A stretch of 64,000 nucleotides of DNA from Oryza sativa Japonica Group (taxonomy: Eukaryota; Streptophyta; Magnoliopsida; Poales; Poaceae). The stretch is from the NCBI RefSeq assembly GCF_034140825.1, contig NC_089035.1:39060001-39124000 (forward strand), read 5' to 3'. Shown here in pieces: positions 1 through 10,627 of this stretch. Under the pieces are notes generated by a model that did not search any database, had not been told where the DNA came from, and saw nothing but the letters and a program-made list of their open reading frames with translations. Within the stretch, counting starts at the first letter, position 1; each line of letters starts with the position of its first letter. Made by a program: the position numbers and the translations under genes.

Positions 1-370
1 ATTTCTATACATCTAAAGTTTATATACCTAAAGTTTATAGACCCAAAGTTTATAAGTCAAAAGTTTTTATACCCGATTCAAATTTGAATTTGAATTCAAA
101 TATTTTTTATATATAGTATTTCTATACACCTAAAGTTTATAAACCCAAAGTTTATAAGTCAAAAGTTTACATACCCGATTCAAATTTGAATTTGAATTCA
201 ATTTTTTTTATATATAGTATTTCTATACATCTAAAGTTTATACACCTAAAGTTTATAGACACAAAGTTTATAAGTCAAAAGTTTACATACCCGATTCAAA
301 TTTAAATTTGAATTCAAATATTAGTTTATAGACCCAAAGTTTATAAATCAAAAGTTTATATGCCCGTTTT
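1..370. repeat. AT-rich tandem repeat, units of about 100-117 bp
   Basis: Units starting at about 1, 118 and 219 repeat the same order of motifs: 'taaagtttat' several times, then 'aagtcaaaagttt', then an AT-rich palindromic stretch built on 'caaatttgaattt'. A degenerate partial fourth copy runs to about 370. The array is cut by the window edge, so its total length is unknown. The stretch 371-524 that follows is a purine-rich to GC-rich segment in which I see no gene. Confidence 0.8.
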
Positions 371-524
371 AATTTTGAATTTAAATTAAAATATTTATGG
401 TGTAGTAGGAAGATAAGAAGGGGAGGAGAAAGGGGGGGGGCGACGGAGCGTATAGAGGAGGGGCGGGTGGGTGATCGCTCATTAGCCTTGCCCAGAGCCC
501 CCCACACCCCTCTGTGTTTGCCCT

Positions 525-700
525 AGAAGGGACTATTATTCCAGCAAAACAACCGAGTGAGACAACAGGAGTAAAATAGCAAAATAGCCAGAGTAAAAAA
601 AATAAAAAAAACAGAAGGGACTATTATTCCAGCAAAACAACCGAGTGAGACAACAGGAGTAAAATAGCAAAACAGCCAGAGTAAAAAAAATAAAAAACGT
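525..700. repeat. 88-bp direct duplication at the 3' flank of the tRNA gene
   Basis: Two copies, 525-612 and 613-700, are nearly identical (one substitution seen, plus differences at the A-rich ends). Each ends in an A-rich run. On the minus strand the run of copy 2 is the oligo-T immediately downstream of the tRNA gene. Confidence 0.9.
692..697 (-). terminator. RNA polymerase III oligo-T terminator
   Basis: Six T residues on the minus strand follow directly after the discriminator base of the tRNA. This is the standard Pol III termination signal. Confidence 0.75.
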
Positions 701-779
701 GGTCGGCAGGATTCGAACCTGCGCGGGCAAAGCCCACATGATTTCTAGTCATGCCCGATAACCACTCCGGCACGACCAC
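698..779 (-). tRNA. tRNA-Ser (anticodon AGA)
   Basis: An 82-nt type II tRNA reads on the minus strand. The seven-base-pair acceptor stem pairs GTGGTCG with CGACCAC and is followed by discriminator G. The anticodon loop reads CTAGAAA, giving anticodon AGA. A long variable arm (GTGGGCTTTGCCCGC region) is typical of serine tRNAs, and the T-loop GGTTCGAATCC provides a consensus B box. All stems pair by eye, no intron is present, and a Pol III terminator follows. It should decode UCU, and UCC via inosine. The call rests on direct reading of the cloverleaf and on strong resemblance to plant nuclear tRNA-Ser(AGA). Confidence 0.97.
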
Positions 780-998
780 TAAGATAGAGATGGTTCACAC
801 ATTTTTCTTTTTATCATGTTATCTCCATCAACATTGAACAGACTTCATAGTGACCTTTGGCATGTAATGTATCAATAGCTTAAACGAGAAAGCCTTTCAT
901 CCCATGCAAGAAAGGGGACATGCATAATGCATTCAACTCAACGGTTCAGGAAGCTAATCTTTCTCAATGATCATTGCATCTCAAAACTATACTGTGTA

Positions 999-1221
999 CT
1001 ACCTCCCTTTTTTAATAGATGTCACCGTTGACTTTTGTCACATGTTTGACTATTCATCTTATTCAAAAAATTTACGTAATTATAATTTATTTTGTTATGA
1101 GTTGTTTTATCACTCATAGTAATTTTATATCTTATACATTTGCATAAAATTTTTAAATAAGACGAATGGTCAAACATGTGAGAAAAAATCAACGGCGTCA
1201 TCTATTAAAAAACGGATGGAG
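999..1221. mobile_element. Stowaway-like MITE
   Basis: The element has imperfect terminal inverted repeats (left CTACCTCCCTTTTTT, right AAAAAACGGATGGAG on the plus strand) and is flanked by TA on both sides. No coding capacity. The ends match the Stowaway (Tc1/mariner) type. Confidence 0.75.
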
Positions 1222-1254
1222 TATGGTATAAGAAAATAAAAAGGAGACAGATTA

Positions 1255-1498
1255 GAGCAGGTACAATAGCATGCTATAAGCCAGCTATAAACATATTTTA
1301 AAGAGATAAAAGAAGAGAGAGAAGAGCAGTGAACTACAGATTTGTAGCCAGCTACAGCACAAATTCTAAGACGTAATGTGTGTATGATAGATGGGACCAG
1401 GTATTACTAGTATAGTAAACAACTATTGTATGAATTGACTATTACATTGGCTATAAAAGATTTGGAGCTAGTAGTGGGCTATACTATTAAACTTGCTC
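1255..1498. mobile_element. Tourist-like MITE with TTA target duplication
   Basis: Termini GAGCAGGTACAATAG and CTATTAAACTTGCTC are inverted repeats with a few mismatches. The direct repeat TTA flanks the element at 1252-1254 and 1499-1501, as for PIF/Harbinger-type MITEs. About 244 bp, non-coding. Confidence 0.8.
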
Positions 1499-1501
1499 TT
1501 A

Positions 1502-1955
1502 GGGATACTTGCTATGGGCAGTTGGGCTCAACCCTCTAGGTATTCAAAGTAATCTGCGACCTTTTCATTAATCAAGCATACACGCAGTGACGCAGAGAGT
1601 ATATCAGCACGGAAACAGCTAAATTAACAGTAGCGAAAGGAAGCTGAGCACAGTTTCAAACTCCCAATCTGTATGGTTACTTTGTCATATATACAGAATT
1701 ACAGATACAATGTTCAAGCGCATATGGTAACACAACACTACAGAAGAAAATTATAAGGTACAAAAGAAACATGAAAGCTGAGAAGGCCTAAATGGCATCC
1801 CACATAAAGTGGGAATGTAACTACCTTCCACAACCAGAGGTGTATACTCCAAGTAGCGGTATAGCGGCTAGATCTTTAGGGACCAATATGGTATGCTCAC
1901 AAGCCAAGTAACTTTGGACAATTGTATTACTAGTCCTATGCCGTCGATCTCAAGC
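1502..1955. other. 3' flank / probable 3' UTR of the minus-strand gene at 1956-3806
   Basis: No open frame of note. It lies immediately downstream of the stop codon at 1956-1958 and probably contains the 3' UTR. I could not place the polyadenylation site. Confidence 0.4.
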
Positions 1956-3806
1956 TCAGATGTGTCCCAGCACAGGCCATGGGGTCACTCCATTCGCAGG
2001 AAGCAGAGGCTTCATGATCGGAGCTCGGCGTGCCATTGGGAAAGATTCATTCAGGCGTGATGCTTGGGCCTTGAACTGGGATGCCTTCTGCATAAGTCAA
2101 TTAAAATTATTAAGGAACAGATGACAGTAAGAATCCACACAGAGCTAAGCTAAGCAATAATGGGGAACGCACTGATACCATGAACAACGTTAAGGGTCAG
2201 CACAATTGTCGTCGACAAATCACATGGCATTACATTCAACAATTATGGAATTACTTGCATTTACATACCACTGTAACCTGTGCGTAAGGATATAAGTGGT
2301 TAACCCGTGAAACCCACTTATAGGCCAAAATAAGCCGCAAACCCGTTTATTTTGACCTATAAGTGGGTTCATGCCCTGTGCGACAGGATGCAACCTATGC
2401 AGGCTCTGCTCTTATATAGTATTTGTTTTTTGAAAACCGTCTTATATGGTATTTGTCTCATATAAGCATATTACAGGATGCTCTTATGTGATCAGGCTCT
2501 ACTCTAAGTCCTCCTAATCATCTTTCGAAGTAAGTCAAAGTTCAGCGCTTTGCCCCGTTGATACACGCGTGCACACGCAAACACAGGTAGGCGATGCACA
2601 TCCTGCCACTAGTATGGCAGTACAAACTACAAAGTCACAAACAGAAAGAATTCTTTGTGCAATATTATGAGGACGATGGCGACAAGATTAGTACAAGGAG
2701 CTACATATTTTCTCATCAGCTTGCAACCATACTTAACTCATGTAATTTGCTTAAAGAAAAATGCAATCACCTATAGGCTCTAAAGGAGCTACCTATTGGC
2801 TATTGCTTACATGCTTAGCCAGTAATATCAGGTTCCTGAAGTAAAATGGTTTGTGTTTGGTTTGAGACTTGAGAACTGCACCTTTTGTTTTCAATGGATA
2901 GGGAAGTTGAAATTTTATGCTGTTTTCACCCTAAAATCAAACAAGGTACTCCCTCTATTTCAAATTATAAGTCATTTTGACTTTTTTTTCTTAGTCAAAT
3001 CTTTATAAGTTTGATCAAGTTTATAGAAAAATATTAAAAATATTTGTAGCATTTTCGAGCAGCATGTGGATGATACAGGATGACACAAACAAAATGAGAC
3101 GCTTACACAAGCACAGTGGCGCAAGGTTGGAGTGTTTAACCCACGGCAAGGGCATGGCCGGGAAAGCGGCGAGAGGCCTCACCTTTTCGTCGAGGACGAG
3201 GCGGACGCGCGCCACGGCCTTGCTCTGCCGCCGCATGCGGTACAGGCGCCGCCCCAGCACGGCGATGCCGAGCAGCGCGACGGCGACGGGCAACGACCAC
3301 ACGCTCCTCGCCGCCCGCAGCGCCCACGCCCGGAGCACGCCCATCGGCAGGTGCCACCACCGCACCACCCCCGCCCCAGCCCCTCCGCCCTTCGTCACCG
3401 CGCCCTCGCCCGCCTCCACCTCCGCCGCTGCCGCCTCCACCGGCAGCGGCTCGGTGGCCTCGGCCTCCTCCCGCCTCTCCCCGTCGTCCGACGAGTCCGA
3501 CCACAGCGCCGCGCGGTCAGGGCCGGGGAAGACGAGGTCGTCGGGGTCGGGCTCCACCCAGCTCGCGTTGCCGGACGCCACCCCCTCCTCCTCTTCCCCC
3601 TCCCCCTCCTCCTCCAACTCCTTCGAGAAGGAAACCCTCTCCGGATACTTCACATCCGAACCAAGCTCGAAGTAATCGTACTTGATCGCCCCCGCCTCGT
3701 CATCGCCGCCGCCATCTCTCGTCTCCGCCGCAGCGGCCTCATCGGCGGCGGTGGGGGAGGTGAGGAGAAGCTCCCAGTCGTTGAGGTCCGCCGCTTCGCC
3801 GTCCAT
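1956..3806 (-). CDS. Plant-specific membrane-anchored protein of unknown function
   Basis: The predicted 251-aa protein is encoded by two exons, 3183-3806 and 1956-2087, with a GT-AG phase-0 intron. The start MDGEAADLNDWELL was chosen over upstream in-frame Met because the conserved-looking NDWELL segment begins there. The N-terminal two thirds are very acidic and disordered (E-rich runs, WSDSSDD). One hydrophobic segment at about residues 168-185 (VWSLPVAVALLGIAVLG) is followed by a basic RRLYRMRRQ stretch, which suggests a tail-proximal transmembrane anchor. The C-terminus (FKAQASRLNESF to TPWP) comes from exon 2. I recognise the general architecture from uncharacterised plant proteins but cannot name a function. 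The intron holds a hairpin and a truncated MITE. Confidence 0.8.
2311..2369. repeat. 23-bp near-perfect inverted repeat (hairpin) in an intron
   Basis: Arms 2311-2333 and 2347-2369 (AACCCACTTATAGG side and its complement) pair with about one mismatch across a 13-nt loop. It could be a very small MITE remnant or a foldback in the pre-mRNA. Confidence 0.7.
2949..3055. mobile_element. Truncated Stowaway-like MITE (left half)
   Basis: A typical Stowaway left end (TA then CTCCCTCTATTTCAAATTATAAG) is followed by AT-rich internal sequence. No matching right terminus is found before the exon, so the element appears deleted at its right side. Confidence 0.55.
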
Positions 3807-5834
3807 CTCGAGGCGAGGTTCGGGTGAAGCGAGCGGCGGAGGCGGTGGGCGCCTGGGCGGTCGGATTTGGGGAGGAGAGCGTTGCGTTGTGCCGTGTTGG
3901 GTGGGGAAGCGAAGGGAAGATTCGCGGGTTTGCAAGGGATACTTGGATTCTAGCGTTTTGGGTGGGAGGGGGAGGAAGAACCTGATTCTTTTTTTTTTAA
4001 GCACCATCCATTTAGGTCCCGTTGTTTTCTTATAAAGACATATTTTACTTTAGTATTTATCTGATTTAAAAATGACTAAAATCAATTAATCACGTACTAA
4101 TGATTTTTTTTCCGGTTTACATGTTCCTACTTAATGTTTATGTTCTACACACAATTGTATTTATCTCGAAAAATAAAAATGCCCAATTGTATTACTTAAA
4201 AAGAATTGCACTACCTTCTTCTTGTAAAAATATACAACGTTTTGATTATCCGTTATATTTAAAATCTTAACGTACAAATACAAGAATATATGCATGTTTA
4301 AAATATTTTAATGATAAAATAGGTCACAACAAAATAAGTGATGCATATATAGTTTTAATAGGATAGATGGTTAAACATTCGATAACTTCATATATTTAAA
4401 ATTAGAGGGAGTACAGTTTTACTACCTTTACACTCACAGTTATATATTATATTCATGTAAAAAAAACAGTTTTATTTTTTATTTCTTTTCCTTGATAAGT
4501 ATAGATGTATTTCTCATGATGTGTGTTCGCTGCTATAATTTAGACTCACCATTTACCGTGGCTTTCGGGTTCGGGTTGTCGTAGATGGTGAACATTGGAG
4601 TACTCAATTTCAACACGAGTATTGAAAGAAATGTGCGAGCAGGAGGAGGATGATGAAATGTGAAATGCAGCTAGATTTTTAGAGGCCTGCATGTCGAACC
4701 TGCGTTGGTGGCGGCTACGAGCAGAGCGTTCGTTGATAGAGAACCGCATTCACTGTCGATTTCTCTTGCAGGTCAAAAACCACATTTAAGATATTTTCGT
4801 TTTTTACATGGATCTGATTTCTCTGGTCACTCCGTGACAGAATGTTCAGTGAGAGCGAGATACTGGAACTACTCAATCATTGGCAAAAGAAAACGAACAA
4901 ATCCTCCTGCGGTTTTAATATTCTGGCCAAAATTACTGGCTGTTGTCAACCCATTTTCGAGTGATCCTGAAACAGATGAGTTTGGCACTTCGAAAGGCAA
5001 GAGTCTGTCCACGTCGGTCTTTTAGCTCTTTCTGTAACCTCACCACGAATACGAAACTATATCAGTTCTGCTGCTTTCTGCAGAAAAGGTGCTTAGTTTA
5101 TGGTTGATTAGTGATTACTCAACTTAGCTGAGAAAAAAAAAACAGCTGATAAAAAGAGAATCTTCTTTTACCCTCTTTTGCAAAGTCGATTTTTTCTATA
5201 AAGTCAGCAAACGTCGAAGTTAGGCCACCAGCAACAGATAGGCGCATGCAGATTAACAAATTACCAGCTGCAGGTGTTGCTGTTTTTGTAGGAATGACCC
5301 GTGTCATTCACAACCACCCGAATGCACACGAGCTCTTGTTTTGTCCTGAAGAAACGACGTCTTCAGAGGAATGATGAGGTTTGTTAGCCTGCAGATTTAA
5401 CGGAAGCTAATCCCTAGTTTAGCAAATCCATTAGCGCGTATCATGGCAATTGGCAAATGGAGCCTGTTGCTGATTTTGATTTGGAATAGTGGTTGGGATT
5501 TTGGAGATTTCCGGGCAAGAATCTGGAGGCAGTGAAAGGTTCCGGTGGGCATCGCCGCCTTGGGACCCCGACCAATTCTTGGCTTCTGGATGATTCGAAG
5601 AAAATGAGCAAACCTCTCGAACGCCTCGCCGGCATTGAGCTCTGGTGTACGGCGGCGCCGGCGACCTGCCGGCGACGGGTCGCCGGCGTCGTGGAGGAAC
5701 GCACGAATGAGAAGTTGAAAACGCCTTGGTTTCTTTTGGTTTTTATTACGAGAAGGGCGTAGTAGTAGTTGTTACGTTAAGCGACAAAGTTTGATAAATA
5801 ATCTCTAATCGCGTAGACGGCGCCGGCGCCGGCG
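3807..5834. other. Intergenic region between divergent genes
   Basis: It contains the 5' UTR and promoter of the minus-strand gene (GC-rich to about 3950), an AT-rich middle with a probable MITE at 4214-4411, and the upstream region of the PPR gene. The short open frames at 4546-5762 show no recognisable domain and no coding bias, so I do not call them genes. Confidence 0.6.
4214..4411. mobile_element. Probable diverged Stowaway-like MITE
   Basis: The left end resembles CTTCTTCTTG after TA and the right end is ATTAGAGGGAG before TA. The inverted repeats are imperfect and the interior is AT-rich and non-coding. Assignment is tentative. Confidence 0.4.
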
Positions 5835-7388
5835 ATGGCGTCGCCGGGCGGGAAGGGGCTGGTCGCGTGCAACGCGGCCATCTCCCGCTGCTCGCGCGCG
5901 GGGCTGCACCGGCGGGCGCTGGCGCTGTTCACCGAGATGCGCGCGCGGGGACTCCGCGCCGACGAGTACACCCTCCCGCCGATCCTCAACTCCGCCGCGC
6001 TGCTCCGCGCCCCGCCCGCGGCGGCGCTCCACGCGCTCCTCCTCCGCGCGGGGCTCGCGTCGCACCTCCATGTCGCCAACGCCCTCGTCGACGCCTACGC
6101 CAAGCTGTCCCGCCTCGGAGCCGCGCGGGCGGTGTTCGACGAAATGCCGCGCCGGGACGTGGTCACCTGGACCTCCCTCGTCACCGGGCTCGCCCGCGCC
6201 GGATCCCACGGCCTGGCCGTTCGCGCCTACCGCGACATGGTCGCCGCTGGGGTCGCCACCGACGAGTTCGCCGTCGCGGCCGTGCTCAGCTCGTGCGCCG
6301 GCTCGACCGCGCTCGAGCTGGGCCGGTCGGTGCACGCCGCGGCGGTCCGGTCCGGGCACGAGCCGTTCCTCTCGGTCGGCAACTCGCTCGTGTCCATGTA
6401 CGCCAAGACCGGCTCGCTCCGCGACGCGCGCACGGTGTTCGACGCGATGCGCTCCCGGTGCGCCATCACGTGGACGGCGCTGATCGTCGGGTACGCGCAG
6501 AACGGCCGGGGCAGGGAGTCCCTCGCCGTCTACGCCGACATGGCCCGCTCCGGCTGCAGGCCGGACTACGTCACCTTCGTCGGCCTGCTCTTCGCCTGCA
6601 GCCACGCCGGGCTGCTCGACGCCGGCCGCGCCCACTTCCAGTCCATGCAATCCGAGCACGGCATCTCCCCGGGGCCGGACCACTACGCCTGCATGGTCGA
6701 CCTGCTCGGCCGCGCCGGCCGCCTCGGCGAGGCCGTCGACCTGCTCGACCGGAGCCCGGCGGCCGAGCTGGACGCCACGGTCTGGAAGGCCCTCCTCGCC
6801 GCGTGCCGGACTCACCGGAACGCGGCGCTCGCCGAGCGCGCGGCCGGGATGGTGTGGAGGCTGGATCCGACGGACGCCATGCCGTACGTCATGCTGTCCA
6901 ACCTCTACTCGCGGGCGCGGCGGTGGGGCGACGTGGCGAGGGTGCGCGCGCTGATGAGGTCGCGGGGCATCAGCAAGGAGCCCGGGTGCAGCTGGGTGGT
7001 GGTCGCCGGCGTGACGCACGTGTTCCACGCCGGGGACAGGGATCACCAGCGGGCGGCGGAGATCTACCGGAAGGCGGAGGAGATGGCGGCGAGGATCCGG
7101 GCTCGGGGGCACGTGCCGGACACCGAGTGGGCGCTGCAGGACGAGGCGCCGGAGGGGAGGGAGATGGGGCTGGCTCACCACGGCGAGAGGCTCGCCGTCG
7201 CGTTCGGCCTCCTCGCCGTGCCAGCCGCCGCGCCCATCCGCGTGTACAAGAACCTCCGGGTGTGCGGCGACTGCCACGCCGCGATCAAGATGGTCGCCGA
7301 GGTGTACGGCAGGGAGATCATACTGAGAGACTCCAACTGCTTCCATCACATGAAGGATGGTTCATGTTCTTGTGGAGATTACTGGTAA
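5835..7388 (+). CDS. PLS-class pentatricopeptide repeat protein with E and DYW domains
   Basis: This intronless 517-aa protein starts almost directly with PPR motifs (from about residue 9). It has P, L and S type repeats such as HVANALVDAYAKLSRLGAAR, VVTWTSLVTGLARAG and CAITWTALIVGYAQNG, then an E/E+ region (CSWVVVAGVTHVF) and a complete C-terminal DYW domain. The DYW zinc signature is present: HHGE at about 447-450, CGDC at about 477-480, and the terminal CSCGDYW. DYW proteins of this class perform or guide C-to-U RNA editing in mitochondria or plastids; the target here cannot be read from the sequence. An in-frame TAG at 5814-5816 prevents a contiguous N-terminal extension, so no transit peptide is evident in this exon. 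GC content is very high, as in many grass PPR genes. Confidence 0.93.
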   Translation: MASPGGKGLVACNAAISRCSRAGLHRRALALFTEMRARGLRADEYTLPPILNSAALLRAPPAAALHALLLRAGLASHLHVANALVDAYAKLSRLGAARAVFDEMPRRDVVTWTSLVTGLARAGSHGLAVRAYRDMVAAGVATDEFAVAAVLSSCAGSTALELGRSVHAAAVRSGHEPFLSVGNSLVSMYAKTGSLRDARTVFDAMRSRCAITWTALIVGYAQNGRGRESLAVYADMARSGCRPDYVTFVGLLFACSHAGLLDAGRAHFQSMQSEHGISPGPDHYACMVDLLGRAGRLGEAVDLLDRSPAAELDATVWKALLAACRTHRNAALAERAAGMVWRLDPTDAMPYVMLSNLYSRARRWGDVARVRALMRSRGISKEPGCSWVVVAGVTHVFHAGDRDHQRAAEIYRKAEEMAARIRARGHVPDTEWALQDEAPEGREMGLAHHGERLAVAFGLLAVPAAAPIRVYKNLRVCGDCHAAIKMVAEVYGREIILRDSNCFHHMKDGSCSCGDYW

Positions 7389-7627
7389 CTGGAGCTTAGT
7401 ACGATTGTGTTGTCTTTGACCATTTTTGGTTGATTCACTCTATAGGCAATTAGGCATGTGCATAAGAGAGAGAACCAGCATTGCATTCCAACGAGCATCT
7501 GGGAGTCCTTTGAAAAATTGCTTGAATTTCTAGTAGATCAGATTGCATCAAAGATGACAGTGATGATGTACAATGGGCTAGTATGCTAGTATCAGAAGGC
7601 CGCATTTTACTAGAGAATCCTACCATT
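7389..7627. other. Convergent intergenic spacer (3' UTRs)
   Basis: Only about 240 bp separate the PPR stop codon from the stop codon of the minus-strand TVP38-like gene, so their 3' UTRs probably overlap or abut. Confidence 0.6.
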
Positions 7628-9549
7628 CTATTCATCGATCTCCTTTACAGCATCCTGCAAATAACATAGTTAAGAACAGTTAGAATTGGCTTTCGAAAAA
7701 GAGAAATTGAAACCCAAAGTGACCACTAACGAAATAAGCATATGTTCAAATACTGCCGAATCCCATTTGTTCAGTATGTGTGATAGATCATAGCAAGTCA
7801 ATACCTTTGCAAGTCGTGTTACATATGTAGCAGCAATGGCTGTGAATAATAGCCCGATGCCCAGTGTCAGTAGCTGGCTGTTTCCTCCCAAACCGATCTC
7901 TGACTCATCTTGCTGTCAAAATGAGAGCCATGTCATGTTTGACGTAAAAAAAGCAGCAGTAAGAACCATATGTTATGATTTCAATAGTCAAGCCACCAGA
8001 TAAGCATTTCAAGGATAGCATGTGTTCTGCTGCTATGCAATTATGCAAATAGAGAAGGAAGACAAGCAAGATCATTCGGTAATGACATGAAAAATCTCTC
8101 CTCACCCCAGACATACAAATGTCGAAGATGTGAACTGCTAAACTAGCGGTGGATCAATTCTACAGGCAGAAAATCGCAAGGGTAAAGAATTCATGGCTTT
8201 GAATTAAGACGTACACATATGCAATTCTGGATATGTAAACATCTAAAAATAAGTGTCCTTTGAACACTTCACTACAAAGCAACGGCGATCAGCAAACTGC
8301 AAAACACTCCCAGATTCATGGCATGAACCAGCTCTTATTGGATACAATACTATATGAGAAAGCACATATGGTAAGATACAGGCATTCGTAGAAAATAGAA
8401 ACAAAGTACAAAAATACCACTGATCAGCCATTAGGAGCTGAAAGAGTTCTGTGGTTCAATAGATGTGGTTTTCATTGAACAGAATGGATGAAATGGCAAT
8501 GGAAGTACGTTTGTGCTGGCAATGAACTAAAATAATTCAATGTGTTTAAGAACTTACAATTATAGCTCGTCCAAATGCACCAGCACTGACATAGGCCCAT
8601 GATCCTGGAAGCATTCCCAACCAACTGCATGACAATGGTAGAAAGATATCTGAGCCAACAAGGTTTTGACAAAAAGGTACTATTGACGATCCTTCAATTT
8701 TTGCCCTTTAAAGGGATATAAGATTTGCAATGGATTATTGGTATCTTTAACGGGTATATGATTTTTACTACCCTTTTGGTCTTATAAATTGCATTACTAC
8801 CAAGTAGAGTCGTTATACTGAGACCATATTGCCGTTCCTGTTTGTTTGACAGAAAATGCCATACTGGAATCATGGAAGAACAGGAGTTGGTAGAAACTAA
8901 CCTTCCCAAGACATAAGGCAAGAACTTCACTGAAGTCAAGCCATACAAGTAGTTCCCAAGAGAGAAAGGTAATAGGGGACTAAGCCGCAGCAGAGTAACA
9001 ACCTTAAATCCATTTTCACCTATTGCTTTGTCAATTGCCAGAAACTTCTTGTTTCCTTCAACCAATTTGAGAATTCGCTCTCTGGCAAAGTATCTAGCAA
9101 TAAGAAAGGCCACTGCTGCAGCTAGCTGCACAGTTGGCAAAGCACAATAAGAAAATGCAGCTGAAGGCAGAGTTAACAACAGAATGCTGTTGATGTGGAT
9201 TTACTTACTGTCCCGCTGATTGAGACAATAACTGTACCAGTAATACTACCAAACAATAGACCTGCTGACATTGTTAATGGTATCGCTGGAATCGCAAGGA
9301 CCTGAATTCAAAGAAAATCATAGTATTATTATGAAGGTGAAGTTCCAATCCAGATGTCAAGAATATATGACAAAAGCCTGTACAAATGGTTGACAGGGCT
9401 AAATGTAGATCGTTAGTTTATTTCAGAGTTCACCAATATCAAACAAAGAAAGAAATGGATGCCCTCCATCAAGAAGTGGCTTTATCCAAAACAAAAGTGC
9501 CTATTGCCTACTCACTCATATTCAAACATTTTGGCACAACAAATTTACA

Positions 9550-9593
<44 letters not shown>

Positions 9594-10627
9594 CTGAAAG
9601 GCAAAAATATCAGCCTTACACTATCACTGTAATTGACTAGCTAGTTTAGGTGAAAATTATAGAAACGAAGACACTGTACAGCATCAATGAAAGTAAAATT
9701 AGCTAGCAAAAGGACATACCTCCAATCCTGCATACACTAGTACAAATAAAGCATATCCAGCAGGGCCATAACCTGTCCATGCAAAGTACGGTCACATTTC
9801 AGGCAGAAATTCAACAAAGGACAATTAGTTGTGGAAAATAAAAATCTATGTTGATCAAACAAGACATTGCGCACATACGTAAATCAGCTATGTGCTCTTT
9901 ATTTTGCCACATAGCACACATCGCAAGTTGAACTAAGCCTTATATAGCATGCTGACCCAATCAATTTTATACACTTTTTGAGAAACATAACACTTAATAA
10001 AGTGTGAAAACCACACTGACGTGCCCTAGTTCATTGGTTTTTGCCCTAGAGCATTCGCATCCAGCTTCCGGTTTGCTTTAGCACAAAATTAGCAAGGAGA
10101 CACTTCAGTCTTCAGCAATAGACCAGTAGCATTTCACAGCACAATCCAAATAGAACACAGCTGGATTAGCCATTACCATCAATGAACCCGGAGAACTGGG
10201 TGAGGAAGGTGTTGATCTGGTCCTTGTACACGTATCCCGCCGCCCCGAACCCCCCTACGACTCCAACCAGCAGCGCCCCGGCGAGGAGCGTCCCGGTGAT
10301 GGCCCCCGCGCCGCCGTCTCCCTTATCCTCCGCCGCCTCCTCCTCCTCCTCCTCCTCCTGGTCAGCGGCGGGTCGCCGGTCCTTGCTGCTGCCGCCGCCC
10401 TGACCGCCGCCGCCGAGGCGGAAGGGGACGTTGGGCGAGGCCTTGCGGAGCGTGGCCTTGTCGGGGTCACGCAGCGACGAGAGCGGCGGGTGGAACGCCC
10501 GCCGGTGGTGGTGGTGTCGGCCCCGCCGCCACGCCGGCGAGCCCCCGGGCGCCGGCGGCGAGAAGTGGGAGGAGAGGACCGGGGACGGGGAGAGCTGCTG
10601 CGGCGAGAGGAGGTGCGGCTGCCTCAT
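7628..10627 (-). CDS. TVP38/TMEM64 (SNARE-associated Golgi / DedA-like) membrane protein, plastid type
   Basis: Seven CDS exons (10177-10627, 9720-9772, 9209-9301, 8902-9125, 8558-8624, 7805-7912, 7628-7654) join in phase to a 340-aa protein. The N-terminus is long, Ser/Pro/His/Arg-rich and lacks acidic residues for the first 50 residues or so, which fits a chloroplast transit peptide. A first hydrophobic helix lies at about 112-137 (GALLVGVVGGFGAAGYVY). The VTT/SNARE-assoc domain follows (VLAIPAIPLTMSAGLLFG, then LLRLSPLLPFSLGNYLYG and FLPYVLGSWLGMLPG), with a last helix (LLTLGIGLLFTAIAATYV). The family includes DedA, VMP1 and TMEM41B, which act in membrane or lipid homeostasis; the plant plastid members are poorly characterised. 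Intron 2 contains a GT microsatellite. Confidence 0.93.
9552..9591. repeat. (GT)20 microsatellite
   Basis: An uninterrupted GT dinucleotide run lies in an intron of the TVP38-like gene. It is probably length-polymorphic. Confidence 0.97.

Noticed and set aside
3132-3827. 231-aa and 203-aa plus-strand frames
   Set aside because: Antisense to exon 1 of the minus-strand membrane protein; Arg/His/Pro-rich artefacts.
5805-7349. 514-aa open frame on the minus strand across the PPR gene
   Set aside because: Antisense shadow of a very GC-rich coding exon; Arg/Pro/Gly-rich with no domain, while the plus strand encodes a complete PPR-DYW protein.
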